Source: Ascochyta rabiei
Taxonomy: Eukaryota > Ascomycota > Dothideomycetes > Pleosporales > Didymellaceae
Assembly (NCBI RefSeq): GCF_004011695.2
Contig: NC_082422.1
Location: 124,001-188,000, forward strand
DNA length: 64,000 nt
Direction: 5' to 3'
Of this stretch, positions 42,959-54,659 are shown one piece after another. The translations under genes were made by a program, and so were the position numbers. The first letter of the stretch is position 1, and every line of letters starts with the position of its first letter. The notes beneath the pieces are model-generated. The model ran no database searches and had not been told where the DNA came from. It saw only the letters and a program-made list of their open reading frames with translations.

Positions 42959-42990
42959 CGCCCCCTTCTCCTCCCTACGCACCGACCCCC

Positions 42991-43842
42991 CTACTGCACC
43001 ACCTTCCTCCGCGGCGCCTCCCCACCCACCTCCAGCCTATACCCCTCGGCGCCCTTCTCCGTCTCCAGCTGCTTCTTATCGACCTTCTTGGCCCCAATCT
43101 CGGGAAAGGTAAAGCTCTCGCTCCGACCCCCCTCCAACCCCTTCCACACGCCCACCGTCTGCCAGTTGGTCCACGTCAGCGCCCCGACCCACGGCTGCAC
43201 GTTCCACCCCAGCTCCAGCGTCACGTTGTCGCGGTTCTGCAGCTTGCCCGTCAGGTCCGTGATCTGGTACTTGGGGCGCTGGTTGCTGAGGTGCAGTTCG
43301 CCGACCGGGTACGGGGAGGCGGGATTCTTCTTCTCGGCGAGGATGGCCTTTTTTGATTTCTTGGGGAGTGCGGATTTGGATTTGGAGTTTGATTTGGGCG
43401 AGGGGTGCATGTAGTGGTTTTGGTGCCAGGGGGCCGAGGACGAGGCCACGATGGCGTCCCAGATGATCGCTTCGGACGAGGGCTCGCCGGCGCGGGGGGA
43501 GGGGTACACGGCCTTCAGGTACAGGAACACTTGCTTCGTGTTCCACGTGAAGAGCGTGCTGAGGTCTGGGATGGCACGTTAGCACGGTGGGTGGGTTGGC
43601 AGCTGGGCACAGAGCGATTGCGTACCGGCGTCGAGATCAAACTTGATGTGCGCGTACTCCTCCTTCTTGTAGCTGTAGTAGTGCGGCCGGCCCTTGACGA
43701 CCTGCACATTGCGCATCGCTATCGATGCATGGGGGCTCTGCGGCGCCACGAAGCTGCTCAGCGCTATCACCGCGGCCACGGTTAAGGCGACGGTTGTGAA
43801 GAAGCCGAAGACATTCTGCAGGCGCACCAGCGCGGAGTGCAT
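42991..43842 (-). CDS. SPC3: Signal peptidase complex subunit 3
   Basis: Accessory subunit of ER signal peptidase, a single-pass type II membrane protein. Exons (minus) are 43842-43626 and 43565-42991, giving 263 aa. MHSALVRLQNVFGFFTTVAL shows the family's short cytosolic end and transmembrane helix (to about residue 32), then the lumenal domain with HIKFDLDA|DLSTLFTWNTKQVFLYLKA, restored across the intron, and NVTLELGWNVQPWVGALTW near the end. A Ser/Lys-rich insert (PKSNSKSKSALPKKSKKAIL) makes it longer than the yeast and human proteins (about 180 aa). The Met at 43893 would add a non-family extension and is rejected. A CTCC repeat (42931-42958) lies just beyond the stop. Confidence 0.93.
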
Positions 43843-45967
43843 CGTGTCGGTGGTGGGCGAGGTGGTGGGGAGTTGGGGTTGGTCGAGCTCCAACTAACAC
43901 GTATCGTGTGCAGCTGCGGAGGTCCGATTCAGCCCTACGGCGCTAGGCTAGTGTCGACGTTGGAGCCTTGGAGGACGATCGTGTGTGCACGAGCTGCCTG
44001 TCTGCCCACTAACTGCTTGTATATCATAAAACACTCCAAGCCGGCTTGTATTACGATAAACACTTGAAGCCAGCTTTTGATATTATAAAACACTCGTAAT
44101 AGTTCTCATGTTCACCACACGCAGTGCTTGTGGCTTTCCATCCATCTCGAACAGCTGGCAAGTTGCTTGAGCGGAAGGATACGCAACACTCGCATGTCAA
44201 ACAGATCAAATAACTCTAGATCAGCAGTCTCATCTTCACGGGTGCTACTCAGACTAGTCAGTGTTGTTCGGTATCGCGACGGGGTTGAACATCCAAGACG
44301 GACTTGCTCAGCCGCTGCCTCCTCATCAACAAGACCACACGCGTAGAAACCCCACTACAATTCAATCACTCTGCAGCTCTGTAGTCATCAATCAACAGAT
44401 AACCCAAGACTTTTGTTTCACCAAGACTAGGAGTACAAAGGGTAATAGAGTATAGACACTACTTACTTGATTAGATATAATAGTAGTAGTAGCAGTACAT
44501 GCTATCTCTCAACACACCTACGCATATACTGTATGCAGTAGCAGCGCAGAAAGCAAAATACACGTAGCGTGTAGTCCTAGACTAGAAGAGCGTGTAAGAG
44601 ATAACATACATAGAAATTAACCTACAGAGACTATAGAAGACACTACAGTAAGACGCAGATAAATAGATAATTAAAGAGTTCTGTTTTGCTAGTAACATAG
44701 AGAGCACTATGGCACTACTAACACTTGCTTACTTAGATATAGAAGCAGCAATGATAACGTTAAAGTGCTAGCGTGTAAGTAGATGCTCTATCGCCATGGA
44801 GAACTCACTAATCGAAGCCAACCACTGACTACAACAACCTGCTATCCAAACCTCTACCTGTTAATCTCACAGATGAGTCATTCAATAGTCCATACCTCCC
44901 CTTCCTCCAACAACACTAATCAGTGCCATCTCCACTTATCAGTCCGAAGCTGGCGCGGAGTTATCAAAGATATCGAACGCGACTGCTGAGCGATGCCCTA
45001 CCGCCAAGACTGCGGTTCGGCCAGGACGTGATGACACCGGCTGCTGGACACCAAACGGCGGTAGAGAAACGAGTTGCTACACTATCATCCTCGCTGTACT
45101 TCAACATCTCGCTGGTCGACACATTTATGCCACTACAAGCCGTAGATGGAACCTCCAGAGTCGCTTGATCGGTGTTCTAAGACGCTGTTTCTAAAGTGGA
45201 CGATCGAGGATCATCTCTGTACACCCAAATGAGTAAGACGTTGACCCCACAAGCCATAACATCCACGCAGCCTACGTTTCGCAGGCATGGTGTTATCAGA
45301 TCCTACGAACAATTCCCATGTGCACCTTTGGCTGTATGTGCGGATCGGTAGACAAATGCATCGTTAAACAGCCAGTAGTAGTTGTCGTAAATGCTGTTTA
45401 GGATGCCAATAGGACACGAGGCTCACCATCGCGCTGTGGACAACTCTATTCACTTTTTGTCATCATCGTCGGCTGTCTTGGGGCCACCAAAAGCTGGATG
45501 GCCTACAGCCGTTTTTTGTAGAATCGACAAGAGTGGATCTATGTGCAGCACTAACGACGTCATCGCTGCTGCATCGAGTGCAATTCGCTGGCGCTTACCA
45601 GAGTGCAAAACCAGCATTTGAGCTGCACAACTCGATGTTTGGCTTGTTGGTCGCAAACACTTCCTTACAATCTGTGAGAAGAACGATTCGAAGATATTTA
45701 ATACCTTTCAGTGAATCAAACGCTATGGTAGGAGTCCTGGAATGTGAGATGTACCCTGTGTGTGCTCTGCAAAATTGCACTTTCTCCTCCAGCTGAAAGC
45801 GGAGTTTGTGTATACCGACCGGGTCTCCGATGCTAACCCAGATCCTAACAACGACAAAAAGGCTATAAAAGGGCCAAAGTGGAGGGCTAAGTTTTGAGGC
45901 ACTACGAGCTCTACTTTTGTGAAAAACAAAAAGACTGTACCTCGAGCACAACCGCATTATCGACGAT
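43843..45967. other. AT-rich degenerate intergenic region
   Basis: 2.1 kb. It has a ~30-bp tandem repeat (44026-44094), and from about 44350 to 44770 the sequence is markedly AT-rich with many TAG/TAA/ATA words and TAGTAG runs. ORFs are short and unrecognised. This is compatible with a decayed, possibly RIP-affected, transposon remnant, but no coding trace of a transposon was identified. Confidence 0.5.
44026..44094. repeat. ~30-bp tandem repeat, ~2.3 copies
   Basis: ATAAAACACT...AAGCCGGCTT-type units starting at 44026, 44056 and 44085 (the last truncated), with a few substitutions. The unit carries an internal AAGCCGGCTT palindrome. Confidence 0.8.
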
Positions 45968-46782
45968 ATGACAGCGACCACAAAAGAGATCGTACTCGTT
46001 ACTGGCGGTACGTCAACCCTGGCTCAGTATCTTTTCTGATAGAATGCTGATAGTCAACAGCCAACAGTGGCATTGGTTTCGAACTTGCCCGACAACTACT
46101 CGCCAAAGAGACCTATCACGTCCTTCTTGGGGCTCGATCGACTCAGCGAGGCAACGACGCACTCAAAGACCTACAATCACGCAACCTGCCAGGAAGCATC
46201 GAATTTCTCCACCTTGACCTTCAAGACGACGACACGATCGCAAATGCTGCAACTTCCATTGCTCGAAACCACGGCAAGCTTGATGTTCTAGTCAACAATG
46301 CGGCGGTTGCATCTTTCTCGGAACTGGACCGCCACGCATTCCGCGATGCATTCGATGTCAACGCCACGGGCCCATACCTTCTCACCAAAGCTCTTATCGA
46401 CCTACTGGAGAATTCGGAAAACCCCCGAATCGTCAATGTATCCTCGGGGGCAGGATCGATAGGCAGGCGCCTCTATGCGGAATCGCCCATGTACAAGATT
46501 CAAGCCGAGCCATACCGGGCCAGCAAGGTAGCCATGAATATGCTGATGACATGTCAGCATGTGGAGTACGGCCTGAACTATGGAGATGCAACTAAAAAAG
46601 GAATGAAGGTTTTTGCCTACGATCCAGGATTCACGGTCAGTAACCTGAGCGCAGCAAACACGAAGGAACATGGCGCAAGATCGGCAGAGGAGACAGTGTT
46701 CAGCTTGATGGATGTGATAGAGGGAAAGAGGGATGCTGATGTTGGCAAGTTCATTCATAACACAGGCGAGTACCCGTGGTAG
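45968..46782 (+). CDS. Short-chain dehydrogenase/reductase
   Basis: Cytosolic NAD(P)H-dependent oxidoreductase of about 253 aa. Exons are 45968-46007 and 46061-46782. The intron lies within the cofactor motif: exon 1 ends IVLVTGG-type VTG, exon 2 gives ANSGIGFELARQLL, making TGANSGIG. HLDLQDDDTIANAA and LDVLVNNAAVA follow. The active site is NVSSGAGSIG with YRASKVAMNML (Tyr-x3-Lys). It ends HNTGEYPW. Substrate unknown; carbonyl reductase-like members of this group reduce small aldehydes or ketones. Its stop is 42 bp from the convergent carboxylesterase stop, so the 3' UTRs must overlap. Confidence 0.88.
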
Positions 46783-46824
46783 TCATTTGACCACTGGAAC
46801 GAATGTGACTGAGTCATCGCTGCA

Positions 46825-48562
46825 CTACTTTTCAAGTCTCGCTGCCCTTTGCTCGTCTCTCCACCATTCGCACTGTTTTCTCCTGATAGCATCGCCTTCT
46901 ACCCTGGTGTTGCCAAACGCTTCAAATCTCAGCTGAAGCCCGGGGACTCCCTCAGCGTTGTTGTCAACATATCTGGGCCACTTCGGTAGGCCAGTCCTGT
47001 TACCTGCGTTGGGATCGCCGTGAGCAATAAAGTCGGAGAAATATGTGTTCAGTTGCTTGCCAACTTCCGGGTATTGAACACCACCTGTCCCATTCCCCTC
47101 AGCCCATGTGTACTTGGTGTCGGCCGTATGGGGGATGCCCTTCCAGTCCGGGAAGGTGTTGTTGACAGTCCAGAGCATCTTGTACACAGGCACACCAGCA
47201 GATGACATACGCACTGCAGTCTCTTGGCCAGCACAAGCGTACATATAGTCGGTAAGGGCGGCAGATATGCGATCGTATTGAGTCGAGTTAGGGCTGTGGG
47301 CGTATGGAGAGTAGTCGCCGTTGGTGTCATTGGTCGGATCTGGATACAAGGACTCCAAGTCGGAGACGTCTTGCGCTGAGAGGTGGGGTATGAGATTCTT
47401 GAAAAAATCCAGAAATTCCCCGTTGGTCTCGATATCGCCTGGGCTGTAGTATTTGGCCTCGTCACGAACGTTAGTTGTGATAGTCGGGACGCGGAAGAAC
47501 TGCTTGTTGATACCGGCTGTGGAACCTGCTTCTTCGAGTAGAGGACCACCTCGAGTGGGCTGAAAAGGCCAAGTGATGCTGTACTCGGATTCAGCGTAAA
47601 GCAAACTGCTCGCTTCCTGAATCAAAGTGATGTTCGCCGCGCGCAAACATCTGATAACCTCACTGTCCATACCGTTGGCAACGCCGCCACATCCAGTAAG
47701 TTCGAGATACCGGGAAAATTGCTTTTGGTAAAGCGGATATGATGCGTTTGGAAATGCGCGTGCAGTAACACTGCCAGATTGTAAGATAGCTTGAGAGAAC
47801 AATGGAGATGCGCCTTCAGTCTTGTTGTAGTTATGAAAAAGGTGAATGCCAACGGAGTGAGAACCAGCGGAGCGGCCGCCGATTGTAACGCGGTTAGGGT
47901 CACCACCAAAAGCTGAGATGTGCTGTTGCACAAATTCAAAGGCCAGCTGCTGGTCCAACAACCCAAGATTCAAAAGCCCGAGGCGATCGAACGTGGGGGA
48001 TGGAAGGAATCCAAGAGAGTTGAGCTATGGCTGATCAGTACAGCGTTACACCTGGCTACTCGCAGTGACTTACTCTGTAATTGAAGTTCACAACTATCAA
48101 AGGCTCCTCTGAGTTCGCTACAAAAGCCGGACCGTCAAAGCTCCTTGCCGAGCCAGACACAAAACTACCGCCGTGGATCCAGATGAAAACCGGTAGCTTT
48201 GCAGTCGAGGAGACATTCTGAGGTCGGAACACGTTCAAGTTTAGACATGCCTCGTTCTGAGGATACGGAACCAGTGATGCGTCTTGGGTACACGAATAAC
48301 CATACTGAGTTGCATTCTTCGTCCCAGAGAAAGGTGCTGGAGGACCGACTGGAGCGAAACGGAGCTCGTCCACGGGCTGAGTTGCGTAGTCAATGCCAAA
48401 CCAGGCATCGACTGTAGCTGGTAAAGGCCTCTTGGTCAGATAATGACTAACAGTAGTGCCAGCGAAGCTACCATATCCGGGCAATGTGACGGTAGAAGCG
48501 CTTCCCGCGGTGAAGACCGCAAAGGCCGTAAGGTAGCGCTGAGCAACACTAGTGAGACCCAT
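46825..48562 (-). CDS. Secreted type-B carboxylesterase / lipase
   Basis: Alpha/beta-hydrolase of the carboxylesterase family. Exons (minus) are 48562-48074 and 48024-46825, giving 562 aa. MGLTSVAQRYLTAFAVFTAG is a signal peptide. Family blocks are FAGTTVSHYL, LRFAPVGPPAPF, SCTQDAS, LNLNVFRPQ, LPVFIWIHGGSF (oxyanion hole), VVNFNYR|LNSLGFL (restored across the intron), GLLDQQLAFEFVQQHISAFGGDP and TIGGRSAGSHSV. The nucleophile is Ser215 in GRSAG, where most relatives have GESAG; the Glu-to-Arg change next to the nucleophile is notable but both are known neighbours. A Met at 48634 is in frame but would precede the signal peptide. Substrate unknown. Confidence 0.92.
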
Positions 48563-50303
48563 GATGTCGACCTGGAGAATGGAGTACTGTAGCAGGCTGT
48601 CAAAGCATCGGAGCGCAAGCATACTGGTCTGCAATATATACGAAACTAAGTCTTGGTATGGTCAGGATTAGGGGTTGTTTTTGCTCTGCGAGTTAGGCGC
48701 AGCCGGTTATCGCTCCCCACTCTCGTCATTGCGGAGCAGAACGTCGCTATGCTGGGGTAGGACCTGTCGGAAGTAACATCGGAAGCGATAGCGAGATCAA
48801 CGCGAGGATGAAGCAGCATTTTAATCGTGATGACTCGCGAGATTACGCGGAAGATGATAGCCTCCTCTGCGCGTGATGATGCAGGTACGCGAGCTCACAA
48901 GCCAGCTCGAGCGCTGGTAATCAGCAGATTCGATCGTAACATGACGCATGGATGGTCAGAGTATTGTATTCGAGAAAGCCGGCATCGTGAGAGTCTCCTC
49001 CACGAAGAACGTAGCAGTGTTGTTTGCACCACGAAGATAGCAAATTGTGGGGTGCTCGGCCGCTCGATCCCCGACAGGCGGCTAGAGTTACCTGCCTAAC
49101 GGTTCACGGACTAGCTCACGGACCGCTAGCGACAATCAACTAAACCGAATACATAGCAGCTGGCCCATAACGTGCTGGTACCGAATTGCCGTTGTTTTTC
49201 TGCGAACCTACCTTCTGCATTGTTGTGACCACTTGGTGTTGATCTCCGTACATCACACTCCAATGAACCTCCAACAGGCGCTCTCACCTGACTACCGTGC
49301 ACTTGTGTTGGCTACCATAGTTATACCCTTTTGTGTTGCAGAGAAAGCCGGCTACAAGCCGACAGTACTCGATCAAACAGGAGGAGATGTTTAGTGCCAA
49401 TCTGCAGATCGCCTGTGATCTGAAAAGACTCTACAGGAATTCTGCTTTCTTTGCAAAAGCTGCAGATGCAGAGCTTCTATAAAGCTGTCGTTGGAATATT
49501 GATCGTCGGTTTCTGCAACAGGTGTCAGTGACGTGCTCTGACGTTCTGATGTACCGATAGCAGGACTGACATTATACAGCCCAAAAATTTGCGCATGCAA
49601 CACCAGATACACTGTTTGTGGCCGTATAAGCTCTACAACGTTGTAGAACATCCTGCTCTACGGTCTACTGGCGATGCTCATCCAATCGCAATGCCAGCGC
49701 GCGGAAAGTGTGTGCCTCAGACGCTCGACTCCAACCATAATTTTAGCTTGAGCTATAAGAAGAGATGCGCCTTACACCAGGCCCTATCGACTATACTAGA
49801 CAACGTGATCGAGTATGCAAAGTAACTCTACCACTTGAACCCACTTTTCGACGAAGAGGATGCATGGGCTGCTGATCTTAGCATCCCTACTACAAAGGTG
49901 AAGGCGTTGGATAGAAGACCCGACAGTAGAAGTCCAAATTGGAACTAGTATTGATAGAGCACAATGTTGCTGTGCTGGCTCGCGCACTGTTAGGGGACCC
50001 TAATATAATTATGCAGGTACTGCCGGTGCGACTCAAATACTCATACGAGCCGAAGGGAACCACGGCGACCAATCCAAACGCTTATTCCGATTTCCTTATA
50101 ACCTATACGGACGAGACCCATCCCAACGTTGATCTCCATACCATGATCCCTTTGGCTACAATATTGACTAGGAGTAAGGCTGTCCTGTTAAGTAAGATCG
50201 CCGTCAATACGATGACTGGCTGGGCTTAGGACGTGGCACACAACAAAGCTATGGTTGCAAGTTCAACAGCTATTCTATCCTGCGGTTCACAGATACCAGT
50301 ATT
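48563..50303. other. Gene-poor region, no supported gene
   Basis: 1.7 kb with short ORFs in all frames (e.g. 49651-49391 minus, 49939-50229 plus) and frequent stops. No family match was recognised. Could be old transposon or decayed gene sequence. Confidence 0.45.
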
Positions 50304-51239
50304 TTGGAAGATTCTACTTGGAGAGCAGGACACCTCGAATTTGATCCTACATGGGCAACTCGGAGATTCACTTTTACATTCGAATCGCGCCAAAACTGCC
50401 GGCTATACAGTCCAATCTCGAGAATTTTGGCTGTTCAATCAAGCAATCACACACGGCAAAAATATTTACAGGGGTGGTGCCGCTTCAAGTCGATGCGGTG
50501 TCTCACCAAACAGCCTACGCAAGATTGTACGTCTTTACGTTTTATAGGTACAGCTGTTCCAACCACGCCTTTTGAGGTTGTAGGTCTAAACATCTTCAAT
50601 TTTTTTCAGCTTGCAACACCGTCAGAGAACCTAGTCATTACGAAATACAACAATGATCTTAACTTATTAGACAGCCGATACAATAACATACACGAGACCG
50701 AGCTTCGCAACTTCACCCCAGACAAAGTAAAAGAGTATATACAGGCTATTCCGTACAATGGCAAAGCATCTTTTGCAGCACATCAGGTCTCTCCGTTTGA
50801 GCCTGACGCCAAAATAGATTTCCGCGCAGATCATCATGCCATGGTGCCACAGCCCTGGAACGCGATGAGCAACAACAAGCGGCTGGTGGCGATGAAGCAA
50901 ACCATAAGCAAAAAGAAACGATGGGATGCAAGGCAAATCGACTTTCAGCAGGATGTCATGTTTCAGCGCCCTGACTGCAACACTAGAGACGCACTTACAT
51001 CTATGCGCAAGGTATATCAAGAGTACCAGGTCTGGGCTGTTGACACCGAGTTCGCCTCTATCAGCGGCGCACATATTGTACCATTCTCGACATCTATCGG
51101 TCTTCTCAACTGCGGGGGTAACCAACTACCCTGCCTTGTTGCTGAGACGGCAGGCGCACTTCAGTGGCGAAAACACCCGGTTTCGATAAACACTAATTTC
51201 TTTCTCTTTTCTCACCAAAGCACTCGCATAACACGGTAA
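50304..51239 (+). other. Long ORF of uncertain status, weak RNase H-fold exonuclease resemblance
   Basis: 311 codons open in one frame, long for this AT-richer area. A C-terminal segment (YQVWAVDTEFASISGAHIVPFSTSIGLL) has the DxE exonuclease motif I pattern on a hydrophobic strand; the rest is not recognised. There is no clear start context, no splice-supported continuation, and no second or third DEDD motif downstream in frame. It may be a decayed gene or a single exon of a larger one. I am not sure it is translated. Confidence 0.25.
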
Positions 51240-53080
51240 CGTTTTCCTACGTACCTCAGCAACGTGTGCCGCGATGGCCAACGGTATGCACACTCTATGT
51301 CTCTGTTCACAGTGAGAGATTACCATTCAGCCCGCAAGATACAAATTGTGTTGCCGCTTCCGAGTTATCCAACTGCCCGCAAGGCGGCGAATCACTTCGC
51401 AAAGCAATCGGCTGGAGCCAAATGCCCTTTCCCGATACAGTTCCGGACCGAAACCGAGAAGAACATGATTGCTTGAGACCTTTCGTATGCACTCGCTCTA
51501 CACATGTGGGACGACGGAAGCGAGGCATTTCACGTTGGAAACTGGCCCACAGCAATATACCATGAAAACGATGCCAACCCTTAATGCGTCGAGGTCTCAC
51601 GCATTTGTCAATAAATTTATTCATCAAATTTCGTCCAAGTCCATCCCCTGTCGCAACTGACCGCTGCGCCTATTACCACATCCGGCTCCGCCCATGGCCG
51701 TCGTCCGTCGAACTTCACTCGTCTGGTCTCGACCGCATCGCCTGCTACCAACTCCACCAATGTTGGCATAAACCTACTCAAAGTCAACCGGAACGTTGAA
51801 AGGGCACGCAAACGCCTCGACGCACTGCAAGGGGTATCATCGCTGCCTCCCAAAGATCTAATAGATCTGACTGTTATCTCACCTCAGTCCCGAGGTCGCC
51901 CAACGTAGGCTCTGCATCAAGGATGGCACCTGCAACATTCACAGACTCAAGACGGTCTTCGCCAGCAGAGTCCCAGCCGAATTCGACCGTGCTGGCCTAG
52001 ACGCGACCACGTCCACAAGTTCACGTGTCGTATTGAAACTAAATACGCGGTCTGCGTGAAGAAGGGTACCAGAATCAGTGAAGAAGACAGAGCTACGGCA
52101 GCAGAAACTTTCCGGTCTTCTCGATCAAATGGTACAAAAGGCTTCAAGGCAGTCAAGAACAAAGAGGAAGTCTATCGTCGTGCGAGACTTCGACGACGAA
52201 GACATTGAGCTCGTGAAAGAGTTGTCTATTCCACCAGCAGCAGCCACAGCTGCACATCCTCCAAAGCGCAATGCCACCCGTCAGCGCCGGTTATCCCCCC
52301 AGCGCCTCGCTGCATCTTCACTAACACGCAAGAACGGCTCGTGGATATTCCAATCGTTTCTTTGGCTCGAGCTCCTGATTCCAGATTCATCAATCTTGCG
52401 CTTTGTTAGCGCACAGCTGTCAGCACCGAAGCCATGAGAAGCCGGACTTGGGATTATGTCGGACAACTTTGCGATTTATTCGAGGAGCATTGGGGACTCC
52501 AGAGATAAGTGACTGCCTCAACCAAGTTCACTCCTGTCGCATACGATCAAGATCGATAAACATCAACGTCAACACCAACTGTACAAATATGTTCTGATGT
52601 CACAGATATGTTTAGGTCAGTACGCCAATTGTTCTGGTTATCATAATCGTGCATTGTATGTATAGAAGTAATTCAATTCAGGTGCCTGTCTTGCTTGCAA
52701 GAACACTGGACTCTGATTGAGCAAAGTTATCCGTACATCTTTTAGGTTTTCCTAGCTCTGCCTGTTGTACCCCAACACCTTTCTCCGCCCATCATGCCTC
52801 TACTAAAGGCTCGTCTAATCACCAAACCATACATCTGAAAGGCGGGTGTCCATCGTATACGTGCAGCAAAGATATCCAATGCGTTCACAGCTTTACAACT
52901 CGCTTCAAGGGACTAGACCGCAGTTCGAGCGATAGGTTCCATAGGCTCTGTGCAAAGATCGTCTTCACACGATTGCATTCGAGATAGCCTAAAATCCCGC
53001 AAGATACTACGTAAGACCTACGTCATTAGACGGAACGTTATCGAGATTGCTGGTGCTACTCTTTGGAAGCCACGACACTA
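51240..53080. other. Gene-poor region, fragments only
   Basis: Short ORFs such as 52078-52437 (Lys/Arg-rich, ending in an unrecognised hydrophobic segment) occur between many stops. Two plus-strand frames appear to continue each other across stops (near 52050-52500), suggesting decay. No function assigned. Confidence 0.4.
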
Positions 53081-53312
53081 CTACGGTATCCGGCGAAAGT
53101 AGAGTCCCATGGCCAGTGCAATGTGGAGGAAAAGCAGAGGCTTGGCAAGTCCGACTCCCGAGGTTTTCTTGGCTTTCCACCAATTAGCGGACATCTTTTC
53201 CCTTTGTTATCTGCATAAGCGTCCGTGCGCGTTCGTTATAAACATCAATAGGCGTTTCTGCACAAGACCCACCGCACTGTCCATGGGACTCTACTTTCGC
53301 CGGATACCATAG
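53081..53312. mobile_element. 232-bp MITE with 38-bp terminal inverted repeats, TA flanks
   Basis: Left arm 53081-53118 begins CTACGGTATCCGGCGAAAGT; the right arm 53275-53312 is its reverse complement with two mismatches (ending ...GGATACCATAG). TA lies directly outside both ends (53079-53080 and 53313-53314), as expected for a Tc1/mariner-type target duplication. It has no coding capacity, so it is a non-autonomous element. No second copy is seen in the window. Confidence 0.75.
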
Positions 53313-53451
53313 TAATTAGTTGGCAGCCGAAGCACATGTTGTTTTGGGGTCGAGACCACAGCCCTCAAGACTAGTTCAGCTATCATTGTTGTGTGAAAAC
53401 CTGCCTTTACCAAGTTAGCGTGCAGGGAAGGATTGTAATGCTAAATTAATA

Positions 53452-53885
53452 ACGTACTCCACGGGCGAGTCGGACACACAGGCGAGTCGGACACTCAAAT
53501 TCACACCAAAAATCACAATTCTTACACCTTAATATCTCTACAACCACACAATAAAATTGTCTAGAAATTTAAAATCTATGCTGCATCTATATAAAAATAA
53601 AGAGTCTAGAAGCACTAAGCTCTATTATAGATACACATAGAGGTATTTAAAAGTACGCTAAAATAATCCCTGTATTTTATATCTTACTTACTAACTTCTA
53701 CATTAATAGGAGGAAAGCTAAGCGCTTCTATAGTCTTTATCTTTATATACATGCAGCGTAGTATATTAATTTTTAAATAATTTTATTGTGTAGTTGTGGA
53801 GGTATTAAGGTTTAAGAATTGTGATTTTTGGTGTGAATTTGAGTGTCCGACTCGCCTGTGTGTCCGACTCGCCCGTGGAGTACGT
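53452..53885. mobile_element. 434-bp MITE with ~105-bp near-perfect terminal inverted repeats, TA flanks
   Basis: The left end begins ACGTACTCCACGGGCGAGTC and the right end finishes with its reverse complement. Arms stay paired for about 105 bp with about four mismatches, running through GTGTGAATTTGAGTGTCC-type and ATTTTATTGTGTAG-type sequence. TA sits outside both ends (53450-53451 and 53886-53887). The interior (about 53560-53770) is very AT-rich and non-coding. The size and TA target suggest a Tc1/mariner-like foldback element; high arm identity suggests recent activity. Confidence 0.85.
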
Positions 53886-54659
53886 TAATCTACCTACGAA
53901 AGCTTCATACAAATAAGATATTAAGCGCATGTGAGTCCATTTAAAGCTATCAATTGTACTATCTTGTGTTTTTCGAGTGTTAGGATGCTGTTAACGCGTT
54001 TGAACAAGCCTACTGCTGCTGCCGCCGCCGCCTCACAGTTGGGCTCAGGTGAGAGGCGGCGGCCGGAGCTACCCATCTCAGCAGGCGTAGCAGTTAGCAA
54101 CAACACTAAAAGTGAACCACTAAAGCTCAAATCAGCTTTTATTATCAAACAAATCTCCAGAGAGATTCTCGAGACAGTGTAGGGTATTTAAAACGTTAAT
54201 TGCATAGCTCTCTATAAGAAATTAGAGTTAGGTTTCTTATCAGAGGGGGTGGCACACTATGGACCAGTAGGGGGTAAAGGATGTATTGCAGGTAAGGATA
54301 CACAAATCGCTGCCGAACTAGCAACAATCCGGTGTAGGTTATATACTGTTGACATCCCAGGCGGTCCGGTCGGCCCTTCACTGTGCCGTCGGGCTGGAGG
54401 TCTTGACAATTAGTACTAGAGTGGATTACGCGCGGCCTCTCGTCATCCCGCCCCCCTACTAAGGTAGGTGTTTCGCATAACGTTTTATGAGCTGAGATCT
54501 AGGACAGACGATACCAATCGGTTGACACCACAGCCTCATCTCAGCCAAGCACTAACACAGGGCGTCCTGACTAATATTCATGTAAGATTGCATGCGGTGA
54601 GGAACAGCCAGCTCCTTCTCTCTCTCATATTGAGTGCTCCGAACTTCTGGAGTGTAGTC
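53886..54659. other. Intergenic region with low-complexity GCN tract
   Basis: Contains a (GCTGCC)-rich run near 54014 with a partner GAGGCGGCGG tract near 54051. One stretch (54180-54470) has LTR-like GC/AT alternation but no matching partner, so no LTR is called. It includes the promoter of the flavin monooxygenase. Confidence 0.45.

Noticed and set aside
54180..54470. Possible solo LTR
   Set aside because: No second copy, no TG...CA ends with target duplication, no primer-binding site.
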